From: Bryobacterales bacterium
Lineage (GTDB): Bacteria; Acidobacteriota; Terriglobia; Bryobacterales; Bryobacteraceae
Direction of reading: 5' to 3'
Assembly (NCBI GenBank): GCA_003170295.1
Contig: PNAJ01000125.1
Span: forward strand, 62,001-126,000
DNA: 64,000 nucleotides
A program made the position numbers and the translations under genes. The notes below the pieces were generated by a model. It was given only the letters and a program-made list of their open reading frames with translations. It did not search any database and was not told the DNA's origin. Shown here piece by piece: positions 1 through 7,927 of the stretch (position 1 is the stretch's first letter; each line of letters starts with the position of its first letter).

Positions 1-1675
1 GATACGTGTGCTTGCCGCGATTGAGCGTCAGGCTCGGATTAAAGTCCCACGTGTTGTAGCTATACCAGTTGATCAACGCGCTGCTGCCGCCGCCGAACAG
101 GTTGCCGAGGCTGTTTCCGAAGCTCACCACCGGCGCGCTGCACTGCGGAACCGTTGGCGCGCAGACGCTGTTGTTGATCCCGAGGTTCGATGCCAAAAAG
201 CTCGCGTCGCCCTGGCTCGGTGAAGTCTGCGTAAACCGTCCGAACGAAAGCCGGGCGTCAAACACGGTGGACGGCGAAATAATGTGAGTGTATCCCGCGA
301 TGTAGTTCTGGTCCGTCCGCGCGTTGTAAATATTGCCGTAATCGGCGGGCGGCGCGAATCCACTGCTGTTGCGATTTTCCGTTCCGTGCTGAAACGTCAT
401 CAAACCATACAGCTTGTCCTTGTCGCCGAAGTTGTGATCCCAACGGCCCATCGGCTGGTTGTACGCGTACTGATCCTTGATATTCGGCGCGTTGAAGTTG
501 CCTTGATAGCCGGCGATTGTCGGCTTGGGATAATACGAAAGAATTTTTGCGCCGATGGGACTGATGCGGGCCACCGGAATCACGTCGCCCGGAAAAGGCT
601 GACGGACGTAGACGTGGGAGCCAGTGCAGGTGGCCGAAGTGCAGCCCGCCGATGTCAACGGATCGTAAATCGTGTAAGGCGTCGCCGCGAAATTTCCCGC
701 GATCTCATCGGCCGTCGGCACGGTGTTCGTCGAAGGAGCCGGCAGCACCTCGCGCCATCCTTCAAAACTAGCGAAAAAATAATCCTTGTTCTTCCGCACC
801 GGACCGCCGACGATGCCGCCGAACTGATGCTGGTTGTGATAAGGCGTCGGCTGTCCGTTATAGTTGTTGCCGAAATTGTTCGCGTCCATGTAGGAGTTGC
901 GGAAATAATCGAAGACATCGCCGTGAAAGGCGTTGCCGCCGGACTTGATCGTCGTATTCACCGCGCCGCCGCCGAAGTGGCCGTATTGGGCATCGTAGGT
1001 GTTGGTCATGACCTTGAATTCCTGCACCGCCTCGATGTTCGGAGCCACATCCCACGTGCCGCCGTTGTCGCTGATCGGCGCGCCATTTAGAAAAAAGACG
1101 TTCTCACCCGGGCGCGCGCCGTTGATCTTGTAACTGCTGTTGACGTCCCACCCGCGCGTGCCCGAAAAACCGCTCGCGCCGAACTGCTCCTGCGTGAAGA
1201 GCACGCCGGGCGTCAGCGCCATCAGCATATACTCCTGCCGTCCGTTCAGAGGCAACTGCTCCGTCTTCAGAGGATCGAACACCAGCCCTCGATCCGCTGA
1301 CCCGGTATCGAGCACTTCCTGTTGTCCCGTGATGGTCACTTCCTGGTTCATCTGCCCCACCACCAGCCGCAGACTTATATTCAACTTGTCAGCGACGCGC
1401 ACCGCGAGCTCGGTCTGCCGCAGTTTTTCGAAGCCCGCGGCGGTGACCTCGATCGTATAAATGCCGGGATTCAAATAAGGCAGCGTGTAGTAACCCTGGC
1501 TATTCGATTTCACTTCCTTGCTTTCGCCCGTCTGAGTGTTCGTGATCTTGATCGTGGCGTTGGGAATCGCGGCCCCGCTCGGATCGGTCACTTGGCCTTC
1601 GATGGTGCCTCGAAAGTCCTGGGAGAAAACAACAGCAGTGAGACAAAAGAGAACTGCAAGTATACGAGTCTTCAT
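1..1675 (-). CDS. TonB-dependent receptor, Oar-like (C-terminus outside window)
   Basis: Outer-membrane receptor-like protein. Reading the minus strand from ATG at 1675 gives a continuous frame to the window edge (about 558 residues). It starts with a signal peptide (MKTRILAVLFCLTAVVFS), followed by a carboxypeptidase-regulatory-like domain (residues ~20-100, GTIEGQVTDPSGAAIPNATI) and a TonB plug region (LPLNGRQEY, INGARPGENVFFLNG, YDAQYGHFGGGAVNTTIKSG). The beta-barrel then begins with the typical GGPVRKNKDYFFASFEG segment. This arrangement is the large acidobacterial family annotated as TonB-dependent receptor or carboxypeptidase-regulatory-like protein. The substrate cannot be inferred. 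Full members are about 1,000-1,200 residues, so roughly half is missing beyond the window. The family call is secure. Confidence 0.9.
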   Translation of the reverse strand, partial: MKTRILAVLFCLTAVVFSQDFRGTIEGQVTDPSGAAIPNATIKITNTQTGESKEVKSNSQGYYTLPYLNPGIYTIEVTAAGFEKLRQTELAVRVADKLNISLRLVVGQMNQEVTITGQQEVLDTGSADRGLVFDPLKTEQLPLNGRQEYMLMALTPGVLFTQEQFGASGFSGTRGWDVNSSYKINGARPGENVFFLNGAPISDNGGTWDVAPNIEAVQEFKVMTNTYDAQYGHFGGGAVNTTIKSGGNAFHGDVFDYFRNSYMDANNFGNNYNGQPTPYHNQHQFGGIVGGPVRKNKDYFFASFEGWREVLPAPSTNTVPTADEIAGNFAATPYTIYDPLTSAGCTSATCTGSHVYVRQPFPGDVIPVARISPIGAKILSYYPKPTIAGYQGNFNAPNIKDQYAYNQPMGRWDHNFGDKDKLYGLMTFQHGTENRNSSGFAPPADYGNIYNARTDQNYIAGYTHIISPSTVFDARLSFGRFTQTSPSQGDASFLASNLGINNSVCAPTVPQCSAPVVSFGNSLGNLFGGGSSALINWYSYNTWDFNPSLTLNRGKHTY

Positions 1676-1744
1676 GGGCCCTTTTAGCGCCAACAGTGCG
1701 CTGATGCGAAACATTATTTCACATTCGAGCCCTTCCAAGCTCGC

Positions 1745-1951
1745 CTATTCGGGTGGCCCTTCGATCTCCGGCGGAGCCTCGGAACGGTAGAATCGCACGC
1801 GGCAACTCCTGCACCGGAAAGGCCATCGGCCAAAGACTCCCTGAATGGCAACCCAGAGTCCGACCCTTTCCGAGCGAAGAATATCCGTGGAGCCACACTT
1901 TGGACAACGCGGCGGGTGTTTTGCAGATTTTCGTTTAAAAAACATCGGCAA
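1745..1951 (-). CDS. small zinc-ribbon-like protein
   Basis: A 68-residue basic protein with two CxxC knuckles: CPKC near residue 17 and CRSC near residue 49. Both are embedded in short hydrophobic/aromatic segments, as in a rubredoxin- or ribosomal-type zinc ribbon. Start ATG at 1951 was chosen because it places the first CxxC about 17 residues in; the frame is also open further upstream to 2061, overlapping the divergent dehydratase gene. It sits between the divergent receptor and dehydratase genes with no operon partner. Function unknown: a small nucleic-acid-binding or membrane-adjacent zinc ribbon is possible. The spacing of the cysteines and the non-random composition make it more likely real than a shadow frame. 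Confidence 0.6.
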   Translation of the reverse strand: MPMFFKRKSAKHPPRCPKCGSTDILRSERVGLWVAIQGVFGRWPFRCRSCRVRFYRSEAPPEIEGPPE

Positions 1952-2003
1952 CTAACAGTAGCAAGAGCACCGCGTGCCCCGAAGGTTGCTAGATTTATGG
2001 GGA

Positions 2004-2939
2004 ATGCCGACCACACTCGAAGCCGCCGCGGAGGCCCGCCGGAATATCGCCGGAATCGCAATCCGCACGCCGTTGGTTCGACTCAACACCGACGGAGTTG
2101 GACAACACGAAATCTACTTGAAACTCGAGAACCTCCAGCCGATCGGATCGTTCAAGATTCGCGGCGCGGCCAACGCGATCGCGAAAACAGCTAAGGAGCG
2201 GCTCGCGAAGGGCTTGCTCACGGCATCAGCTGGCAATATGGCGCAGGGCGTGGCATTCTGCGCCCGGCGGCTGAGCATTCCAGCAACCGTGATTGCTCCC
2301 GACTCGGCGCCCGCAACCAAATTACTGGCGGTCGAGAGACTCGGCGGCCGGATCATCAAGGTTCCCTTCGACCAGTGGTGGCGGGCGTTCGAAGATCGCT
2401 CGTTTCCCGGCGTGGACGCGACGTTCATTCATGCCTTTGACGATCCAAATGTGATGGCGGGCAACGGGACCATAGGCCTCGAACTGATCGAGGATCTGGC
2501 TGACGTAGACGCGGTAGTGGTGCCCTGGGGCGGCGGCGGATTGGCATGCGGGATCGCGGCGGTGGTGAAGGCGTTACGGCCGTCTGTTCGGGTGTATGCG
2601 GCGGAGACCGTGACAGCCGCTCCGCTGGCCGCGTCGCTCGTTGCGGGAACGCCGCAGATCGTCGATTACCGGCCGTCATTCGTGGACGGGATTGGGAGCA
2701 AGACCGTGTTTCCAGGGATGTTCTCGGAGGCGCAACGCCTGCTCGATGGATCAATCGTGTCGACGCTCGAGGAGATCGCATTCGCGCTGAAGCTCGTCGC
2801 GGAGCGCAACCGCGTGATCGCGGAAGGTGCGGCCGCGTGCGCGGTAGCGGCGGCGTTATCGGGAAAAGCGGGCAGCGGGAAGATCGTTGCGATCCTCTCA
2901 GGGGGCAATATCGATTTGAAGAAATTTTGCGCGCTGTGA
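2004..2939 (+). CDS. threonine/serine dehydratase-like PLP enzyme
   Basis: Fold-type II PLP enzyme of the threonine dehydratase / serine racemase family (IlvA catalytic-domain, TdcB-like), expected to deaminate L-threonine or L-serine to a 2-oxoacid in the cytoplasm. The Schiff-base lysine lies in GSFKIRGA (residue ~47) and the phosphate-binding glycine loop is VPWGGGGLACGIA (residue ~170). The C-terminal AILSGGNIDL motif is also typical. At about 311 residues it has only the catalytic domain, with no ACT regulatory domain, so it is a catabolic or racemase-like form rather than the feedback-controlled biosynthetic IlvA. The frame is open upstream to a GTG at 1974. ATG 2004 was preferred because it matches the usual N-terminus of the family, though neither start has a good ribosome site. 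Confidence 0.88.
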   Translation: MPTTLEAAAEARRNIAGIAIRTPLVRLNTDGVGQHEIYLKLENLQPIGSFKIRGAANAIAKTAKERLAKGLLTASAGNMAQGVAFCARRLSIPATVIAPDSAPATKLLAVERLGGRIIKVPFDQWWRAFEDRSFPGVDATFIHAFDDPNVMAGNGTIGLELIEDLADVDAVVVPWGGGGLACGIAAVVKALRPSVRVYAAETVTAAPLAASLVAGTPQIVDYRPSFVDGIGSKTVFPGMFSEAQRLLDGSIVSTLEEIAFALKLVAERNRVIAEGAAACAVAAALSGKAGSGKIVAILSGGNIDLKKFCAL

Positions 2940-2956
2940 TTCTCGAAATTTATGGT

Positions 2957-2992
2957 GCAGGATGGCATCCTGCGGCCGGTTGGTAACCGGCC
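2957..2992. repeat. double-hairpin intergenic repeat (copy 1)
   Basis: Two adjacent perfect inverted repeats lie just after the dehydratase stop. The first is a 7-bp stem with a 3-nt loop (2957-2973, GCAGGAT/ATCCTGC). The second is an 8-bp stem with a 3-nt loop (2974-2992, GGCCGGTT/AACCGGCC). There is no U-tract, so this is more like a REP-type or structured-RNA repeat than a classical terminator. Related double-hairpin elements occur at 30602-30640 and 38298-38380. Confidence 0.6.
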
Positions 2993-3245
2993 TGCATCTC
3001 AAATCGTGCCCCGTAACGATCGAGTGCGCAAATGGGGACTGGCTCGAATTTCGCAGCTTTTGCGAAACTTCGTGCCTGTACCCTATTTGCCCCGTCCCGA
3101 ATCATACCGTTTTAAATCAACGACGTACTTGGACTTTGCCACAACCTACGTCCGCCAGCCCTTCGAGACCGGCGGACGCGTGCAGCTCTAGGTATTGGTG
3201 CTCTTGAATTGCCACTGGATGTGAGATTCTGATCAGTCGAAAAAT

Positions 3246-3543
3246 CTTTTGTGGAAGCAAACTCTCCCCGCCGGACACTCCTCCCCCGCTGTTTGGGGCG
3301 CCCGGATTTTTCCCACGGGGTTCGACAACGAATCGAAGAAGCTTGAGCTGATTTGTCTTGCGCGCAACGACGGGGCAATTCTGTGGCGGCGCGTGGTGCT
3401 TGCGCAGGAGATCGAAAAGACGCAGACCGTCAGCAACCCGGCGACCGGGACGCCAGCGGCGGATCGCGACACCCGCAGTGGTTGGACGAACGATAAACTT
3501 GCGGACGTCGGGGCATCTCTGGGCCTTCGGGGAGAAAAAGTAG
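3246..3543 (+). pseudogene. remnant of PQQ-binding-like beta-propeller (BamB-like) gene
   Basis: The plus-strand frame from about 3246 to 3462 reads as the start of a PQQ-repeat propeller protein (GHSSPAVWGARIF, then TGFDNESKKLELICLAR, DGAILWRRV). In a different frame, 3466-3543 reads ATPAVVGRTINLRTSGHLWAFG and then a TAG stop, which is the usual C-terminal blade of the same family. About 300 residues that normally separate the two segments are missing and there is a frame change at the junction. No start codon or signal peptide is visible upstream. This is best explained as a gene that suffered a large internal deletion and is no longer functional. Confidence 0.7.
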
Positions 3544-3877
3544 CCCGTCAACCGGCTCTGCGCTCATGGAACTCCCGTCGTGATCCCTACCGGCGCGGAC
3601 CGAAAGACCGATGTGCGGTCCTTCTTCGGTCTCAACCCATTAGCGCAAAACGCGTCATCGCGTAAGTTAAGACCAACGCTCGGCAGCGAAATCGGCCCGA
3701 TGTGCAGCATGATCGCCCTTTAGGCGAGGTTTCGAATCTGCGACGGAATCGGGCCGGCGATTACCCACCAACGACAGCGAATCGGATAGACGGTCGCTTG
3801 ACCGACGGGTTGCATTTCTCGGAACAGAAATCCCGTTTCTCTCGTAGGAATGTCAAGGCGCGAGGGTGCTTGAAAGT
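3544..3877. other. gap without recognisable gene
   Basis: No frame here gives a recognisable product. The stretch follows the PQQ-propeller remnant and may contain further decayed coding DNA. It ends with the AAGGCGCGAGG ribosome-site-like stretch ahead of the permease gene. No convincing hairpin, promoter or RNA gene was seen. Confidence 0.4.
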
Positions 3878-6382
3878 ATGAACCAACTTTGGCAGGACGT
3901 TCGGTACGGGATTCGGATGCTGCTGAACAAGCCAGGGTTCACAGCGGCTGCGGTGTTGGTATTGGCTTTAGGGATCGGCGCCAACAGCGCAGTGTTCAGT
4001 CTGATCAATGCATTTCTGCTGAAGCCCCTCCACGTGCAGAAGCCGGAGGAACTGACGGGCCTTTACAGCCGTGACGCAAAGCATCCTGACTCATACCGTG
4101 CGTTTTCTTATCCGAACTACGTCGATATCCGGGACAACAGCAAGGCGTTTACCAGCCTGGCGGCGCTTAACATGGCAATGGTTGGCATTCAAGAAGGCGA
4201 TAACACGCGGCGGGCGTTCGCTGGCGTCGTCTCTTCCAACTACTTCTCCACACTTGGCGTGACGCTGCTGAGAGGACGCTCCTTTTTAGCAGAGGAGGAA
4301 AAGCCAGGGGGAGAGTTGACCGCGATCGTCACCTATTCATTCTGGGAGAAAAAGGGAGAAGACGCACAGTTGGTGGGCAAGGCGGTGCGCATTAACGGCC
4401 ACCTATTCACGATCGTGGGCATCACGCCCAAAGGATTCACCGGCACAACGGCGCTGGTGAGTCCCGAAATATTTGTGCCACTCGACGCCTACGCCCTTGT
4501 GATGAACGACTTTGAAGGACATGTTAAGCCATTGGCGGCACGCGACAACCACGCGCTGATGGTCGTGGGCCGCATGAAACCGGGCGTCACGCTGCAGTCT
4601 GCCGATGCAACGCTAACCGTGGCCGCGTCTCAAATGGAGAAGGCGCATCCAGCCGAGAATAAGGACCGGACGCTACTGGTTCGGCCGCTCTCTCGCATGA
4701 GTATCTCGACCGGTCCGCAGACCGATGGCGAGCTTCGAATTCCGGCGATTATGCTGCTTTCCCTCGCTGCGGTCGTGCTGCTGATCGCTTCCTTGAACCT
4801 GGCAAATATGATGATGGCCAAGGGGACGGCGCGGCGCAAGGAGATCGCGATCCGGCTAGCCATTGGCGGCAGCCGCCGCCGCATCGTCCGGCAACTGGTC
4901 ACGGAAGGATTGCTGCTGGCGATTCTCGGCGGTGTCGCAGGGCTAGTGGTGGCTTCCTGGGGCACGACGCTGCTGATTCAGTCGTTAGCCACCATTGCTC
5001 CGATTGACGTTATCTACGACGCCGCACCGGACGCCCGGGTCCTGGGATTCACGCTGTTGTTCTGCATGCTCAGCACCGTCGTGTTCGGACTCCTGCCAGC
5101 CTGGAAACTCTCGAAGCCGAACGTGTGGATCGACCTCAAGGAAAATACGGGCGAGGATGTGGGGGGCCGTAAGCGGCGGTTGTTCTCGCGCGGCAACATG
5201 CTGGTGATGGCGCAATTGTCGCTGTCGCTGATGATGCTCACCGCGGCCGGCTTGTTCGTACACAGCGCCATACGGGCGTCAAACATCCAGCCGGGTTTCT
5301 CGCTGGAGAATGAGGTGCTGGCGGAGGTGGATGCGAGCCTGATCAACTACGACGAAGCGAGTGGGAGCCAGCTCTACGGAACGCTGAAGGACCGTCTGCG
5401 CCAGGTGCCCGGTGTGCAATCGGTGGCGATCGCGGCGACGGTTCCGTTTGGAATGTTTCAGTTGGGAAAGAGCATCACCCCGTCAGACATCGTGGCTTCG
5501 AAAGAGCACCCGCCGCTCGGAGCGCGATACAACATCGTGAGCGAAGACTATTTTCAGACGCTCGGGATTCCGATCCTGCGCGGACGGTCCTTTACAGCCG
5601 CGGAGAGCACGGAAGGATCGAAGAGCAGTGTGGCGATTATCGACAAGCTCGCGGCCGATAGACTATGGCCCGGTGGCGATGCGCTGGGCAAGCACATCCG
5701 CTTAGACGGCGGGGAGAAGCAGGCGCCAGACTTGGAGGTAGTGGGCGTGGCGGGCAATATTCGCGAGAACATTATTGGCGGAAATATGGAGCCTCACCTC
5801 TACGTTCCTTTTGGACGGGAGTATCAGGCGAACGTGCAGTTCCACCTTAAAGTTGCAGGCGGGCCGGAAGCGGAGAACCGTGTGCTTGGGACGATCCGGC
5901 GCGAGATTCGCGCCACTGACCAGCAGTTGCCGCTACTCGGGCTAAAGACGATGCGGGGGCATCTGGAATCCGGTTTCGACATCTGGGTGGTTCGCACCGG
6001 CGCCCACATGTTGGAGATATTCGGCGCGGTGGCGCTGCTGCTGGCGGTGATTGGCTTATACGCTCTCAATGCTTATACAGTCGCGCGGCGCACACGCGAG
6101 ATCGGCATCCGGATGGCCCTCGGCGCGGACGCTTCATCGACGCTGTACATGATTTTGGGTGAAGCGCTGAAAGTGACCATGGTCGGTATCGGAGCGGGAC
6201 TGATACTGGCGATTGGACTTGGCAAGGTGCTGGCGGGCTTTCTCTATGACATACGGAGCCTCGACCCATTGGTCCTTGGAGCGGCACTTGGGCTCCTAAC
6301 GCTGGTGGCTTTGTTCGCCAGCTACGTGCCCGCCCGAAAAGCTTCACACGTTGATCCGATGATCGCGCTCCGATACGAATAA
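3878..6382 (+). CDS. ABC transporter permease, ADOP family (MacB/FtsX duplicated)
   Basis: An 834-residue inner-membrane protein of the acidobacterial duplicated orphan permease type. It begins with the family signature LWQDVRYGIRMLLNKPGFT, then a first transmembrane helix, a periplasmic MacB_PCD domain (~50-270), and a first FtsX block with three helices (~290-430, including KEIAIRLAIGGSRRRIVRQL). A second periplasmic domain (~480-690) and second FtsX block (~720-830, REIGIRMALGADAS) follow, ending in the common PARKASHVDPMIALRYE. Members usually act with separately encoded MacB-like ATPases in export or lipoprotein/antimicrobial handling; no ATPase lies next to this one, hence orphan. A GTG at 3866 is an alternative start with a better ribosome-site spacing; ATG 3878 fits the family N-terminus. 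Confidence 0.93.
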   Translation: MNQLWQDVRYGIRMLLNKPGFTAAAVLVLALGIGANSAVFSLINAFLLKPLHVQKPEELTGLYSRDAKHPDSYRAFSYPNYVDIRDNSKAFTSLAALNMAMVGIQEGDNTRRAFAGVVSSNYFSTLGVTLLRGRSFLAEEEKPGGELTAIVTYSFWEKKGEDAQLVGKAVRINGHLFTIVGITPKGFTGTTALVSPEIFVPLDAYALVMNDFEGHVKPLAARDNHALMVVGRMKPGVTLQSADATLTVAASQMEKAHPAENKDRTLLVRPLSRMSISTGPQTDGELRIPAIMLLSLAAVVLLIASLNLANMMMAKGTARRKEIAIRLAIGGSRRRIVRQLVTEGLLLAILGGVAGLVVASWGTTLLIQSLATIAPIDVIYDAAPDARVLGFTLLFCMLSTVVFGLLPAWKLSKPNVWIDLKENTGEDVGGRKRRLFSRGNMLVMAQLSLSLMMLTAAGLFVHSAIRASNIQPGFSLENEVLAEVDASLINYDEASGSQLYGTLKDRLRQVPGVQSVAIAATVPFGMFQLGKSITPSDIVASKEHPPLGARYNIVSEDYFQTLGIPILRGRSFTAAESTEGSKSSVAIIDKLAADRLWPGGDALGKHIRLDGGEKQAPDLEVVGVAGNIRENIIGGNMEPHLYVPFGREYQANVQFHLKVAGGPEAENRVLGTIRREIRATDQQLPLLGLKTMRGHLESGFDIWVVRTGAHMLEIFGAVALLLAVIGLYALNAYTVARRTREIGIRMALGADASSTLYMILGEALKVTMVGIGAGLILAIGLGKVLAGFLYDIRSLDPLVLGAALGLLTLVALFASYVPARKASHVDPMIALRYE

Positions 6383-6480
6383 AACGCCGCGAGGCCGCAG
6401 TGGCTGTTAGCACGATAGTGGGTTCGCCGAAGCCGATCGGTCGGGATCAGCCCTGGGGTGATATTTAACTCAAGTTGGAC

Positions 6481-6552
6481 TTAACCTGCCCGTTAACCAA
6501 CATTGAACAAAACCTTCGGCAGGTGAAGCGCGAAGTCGGGGTTGCAGGTTAA
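6481..6552. repeat. 9-bp perfect inverted repeat spanning 72 bp
   Basis: TTAACCTGC at 6481-6489 is matched by GCAGGTTAA at 6544-6552. The pair lies immediately upstream of a decayed HNH endonuclease fragment. It could be the ends of a lost or miniature element, or chance. Confidence 0.3.
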
Positions 6553-6575
6553 TCAGCGGAACGAAGCCATTTTTT

Positions 6576-6848
6576 GAGTCCAAGAACACCTCATCCGACA
6601 ACGAGGAGCGTCTCGACGGCGAGAACGGGCTATTACTTACGCCAAGCATCGACCATCTGGTCGACCGCGGATTCCTCAGCTTTCAAAAGGACGGTGGCTT
6701 GATCATCTCTCCGGTCGCGCACCGACTATCGTTGGAACGCATGGGAGTACCCACCGACAGAGCGGTCAATGTGGGTGCCTTCACGGATCGGCAGGATCGA
6801 TTCTTGGAGTACCATCGCGACGCGGTGCTACTGAGATCCGTTCGATAG
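6576..6848 (+). pseudogene. HNH endonuclease C-terminal remnant
   Basis: The plus-strand frame ending at TAG 6846-6848 reads SDNEERLDGENGLLLTPSID, then HLVDRGFLSF, then IISPVAHRLSLERMGV, then AVNVGAF. This is the conserved C-terminal half of HNH endonucleases related to restriction-modification-associated nucleases (DGENGLLLTP...D.LFD.G.I.F). The N-terminal DNA-binding part and the first half of the HNH core are absent: no homologous sequence or start codon is seen upstream of about 6576. It is a 5'-truncated fragment. Confidence 0.7.
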
Positions 6849-7333
6849 AATCCCGCACACTAGGCCTTGTGGATGACCTTTTAAGCCGGCCGCGCAAACA
6901 GGTAATAGAATAGAATTGTTTCCATGGAGGTGAACATTTCTTATGAAGTGGCTCATCCCACCCCAAACACCCCACTGAACAGCGGGGATAACCACAGGCC
7001 GGGTGCCAGCGAGGGCTGGTTGGCGACCGATCCGCCAGAGGTCGGAGTAAGGATGTGGGATCGCGGAATGGCAAATCATGGAGGCCGTGAGATCAGGTTG
7101 CGGCCTCATTTTCAACTAAGGGTACTCTGTATTGCCTGTGCGGAACGGCATTCAAGATTAAGCGGGCACATGGAGTGTCTTCAATCGTCATCTAGACTGC
7201 TGTAGTTCGGTTCCGCCGAGAGTAAATCGGCCAACCTGTTTAGCGCAGCATCGATGATCTGCTCTGGAGACCACTTCTTCCCGTGGAAATCAGTCCAGGA
7301 AATCCCATTTCGTCCTCAGAGCTCGAAATTCCC
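6849..7333. other. gap with a possible minus-strand coding remnant
   Basis: No intact gene is supported. On the minus strand, from about 7312 down to a TGA near 7192, one frame reads ISWTDFHGKKWSPEQIIDAA, then LNRLADLLSAEPNY. This looks protein-like but has no start, because an in-frame stop lies just upstream. It may be the tail of a decayed gene. The remainder of the gap shows nothing recognisable. Confidence 0.35.
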
Positions 7334-7834
7334 ATGTACTCGTTTCGACCGCCGGAAGCTCCGCATGAGACTGCGCAGCATTCGGTTGACTACGGGGACT
7401 ACGGGGGGACTACGGGGGTGACTACGGGGGAACCGGCCAGCGACGACGAGCTGTTATACTTTACCCGGACTAAGGCGCGGATCATTGCGGAATCGACGAA
7501 TATCCGGAATCACGTGGCGGTTCTGAGAAAAGCCGTGCCGGAGTGTTTTATAGGAGAGGCGTTCGCGGCGTTTAGAATCGCGAACCGGGCTCGCCGGGAT
7601 CAAGCCGAAGGGGAACTCGAGAGGCTGGAGAGGGAACTGGCGGAGAGGGACGCGGGACTAAGCGAGAAAGAGGCTAGGTTTGCGCTCTGGGACCGGGTGA
7701 GCGCACGGCACAAAGGCAACTCGGGTTACGATATGCGGGCGATCGCGGAAGATCCGGAGTTGGACGAGGCAGGGAAGCGGCAGGCGGAGGGAATGATCGA
7801 GCGGTTGGGGAGATTCACGGCGGCAGGATTGTAG
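7334..7834 (+). CDS. hypothetical protein, charged and coiled-coil-like
   Basis: A 166-residue protein that I do not recognise. Residues ~15-35 are low-complexity (DYGDYGGTTGVTTGEP), encoded by near-tandem GACTACGGGGG units. Residues ~40-130 are strongly charged and helical (EGELERLERELAERDAGLSE), suggesting a coiled coil. The central segment (FIGEAFAAFRIANRARR) looks conserved in character. No signal peptide or membrane helix. It lies 94 bases ahead of a phage-tail-fibre-like secreted protein in the same direction, but no function can be drawn from that. A GTG at 7283 in the same frame is an alternative start; ATG 7334 gives a more typical N-terminus. Confidence 0.6.
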   Translation: MYSFRPPEAPHETAQHSVDYGDYGGTTGVTTGEPASDDELLYFTRTKARIIAESTNIRNHVAVLRKAVPECFIGEAFAAFRIANRARRDQAEGELERLERELAERDAGLSEKEARFALWDRVSARHKGNSGYDMRAIAEDPELDEAGKRQAEGMIERLGRFTAAGL

Positions 7835-7927
7835 CGGTCACGGGCGGGGCAGGGAATTATTTGAGCCAATCCAGCAAAGACTTAACGCTTTTCCGCAGCA
7901 GCCAGACGCGAGGCTTACGGGCAGAAT

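Noticed and set aside
284..1090. Long plus-strand open frame of 268 codons
   Set aside because: It lies antisense to the TonB-dependent receptor, whose frame shows clear family motifs; the plus-strand product is Arg/Val-rich with no recognisable domain.
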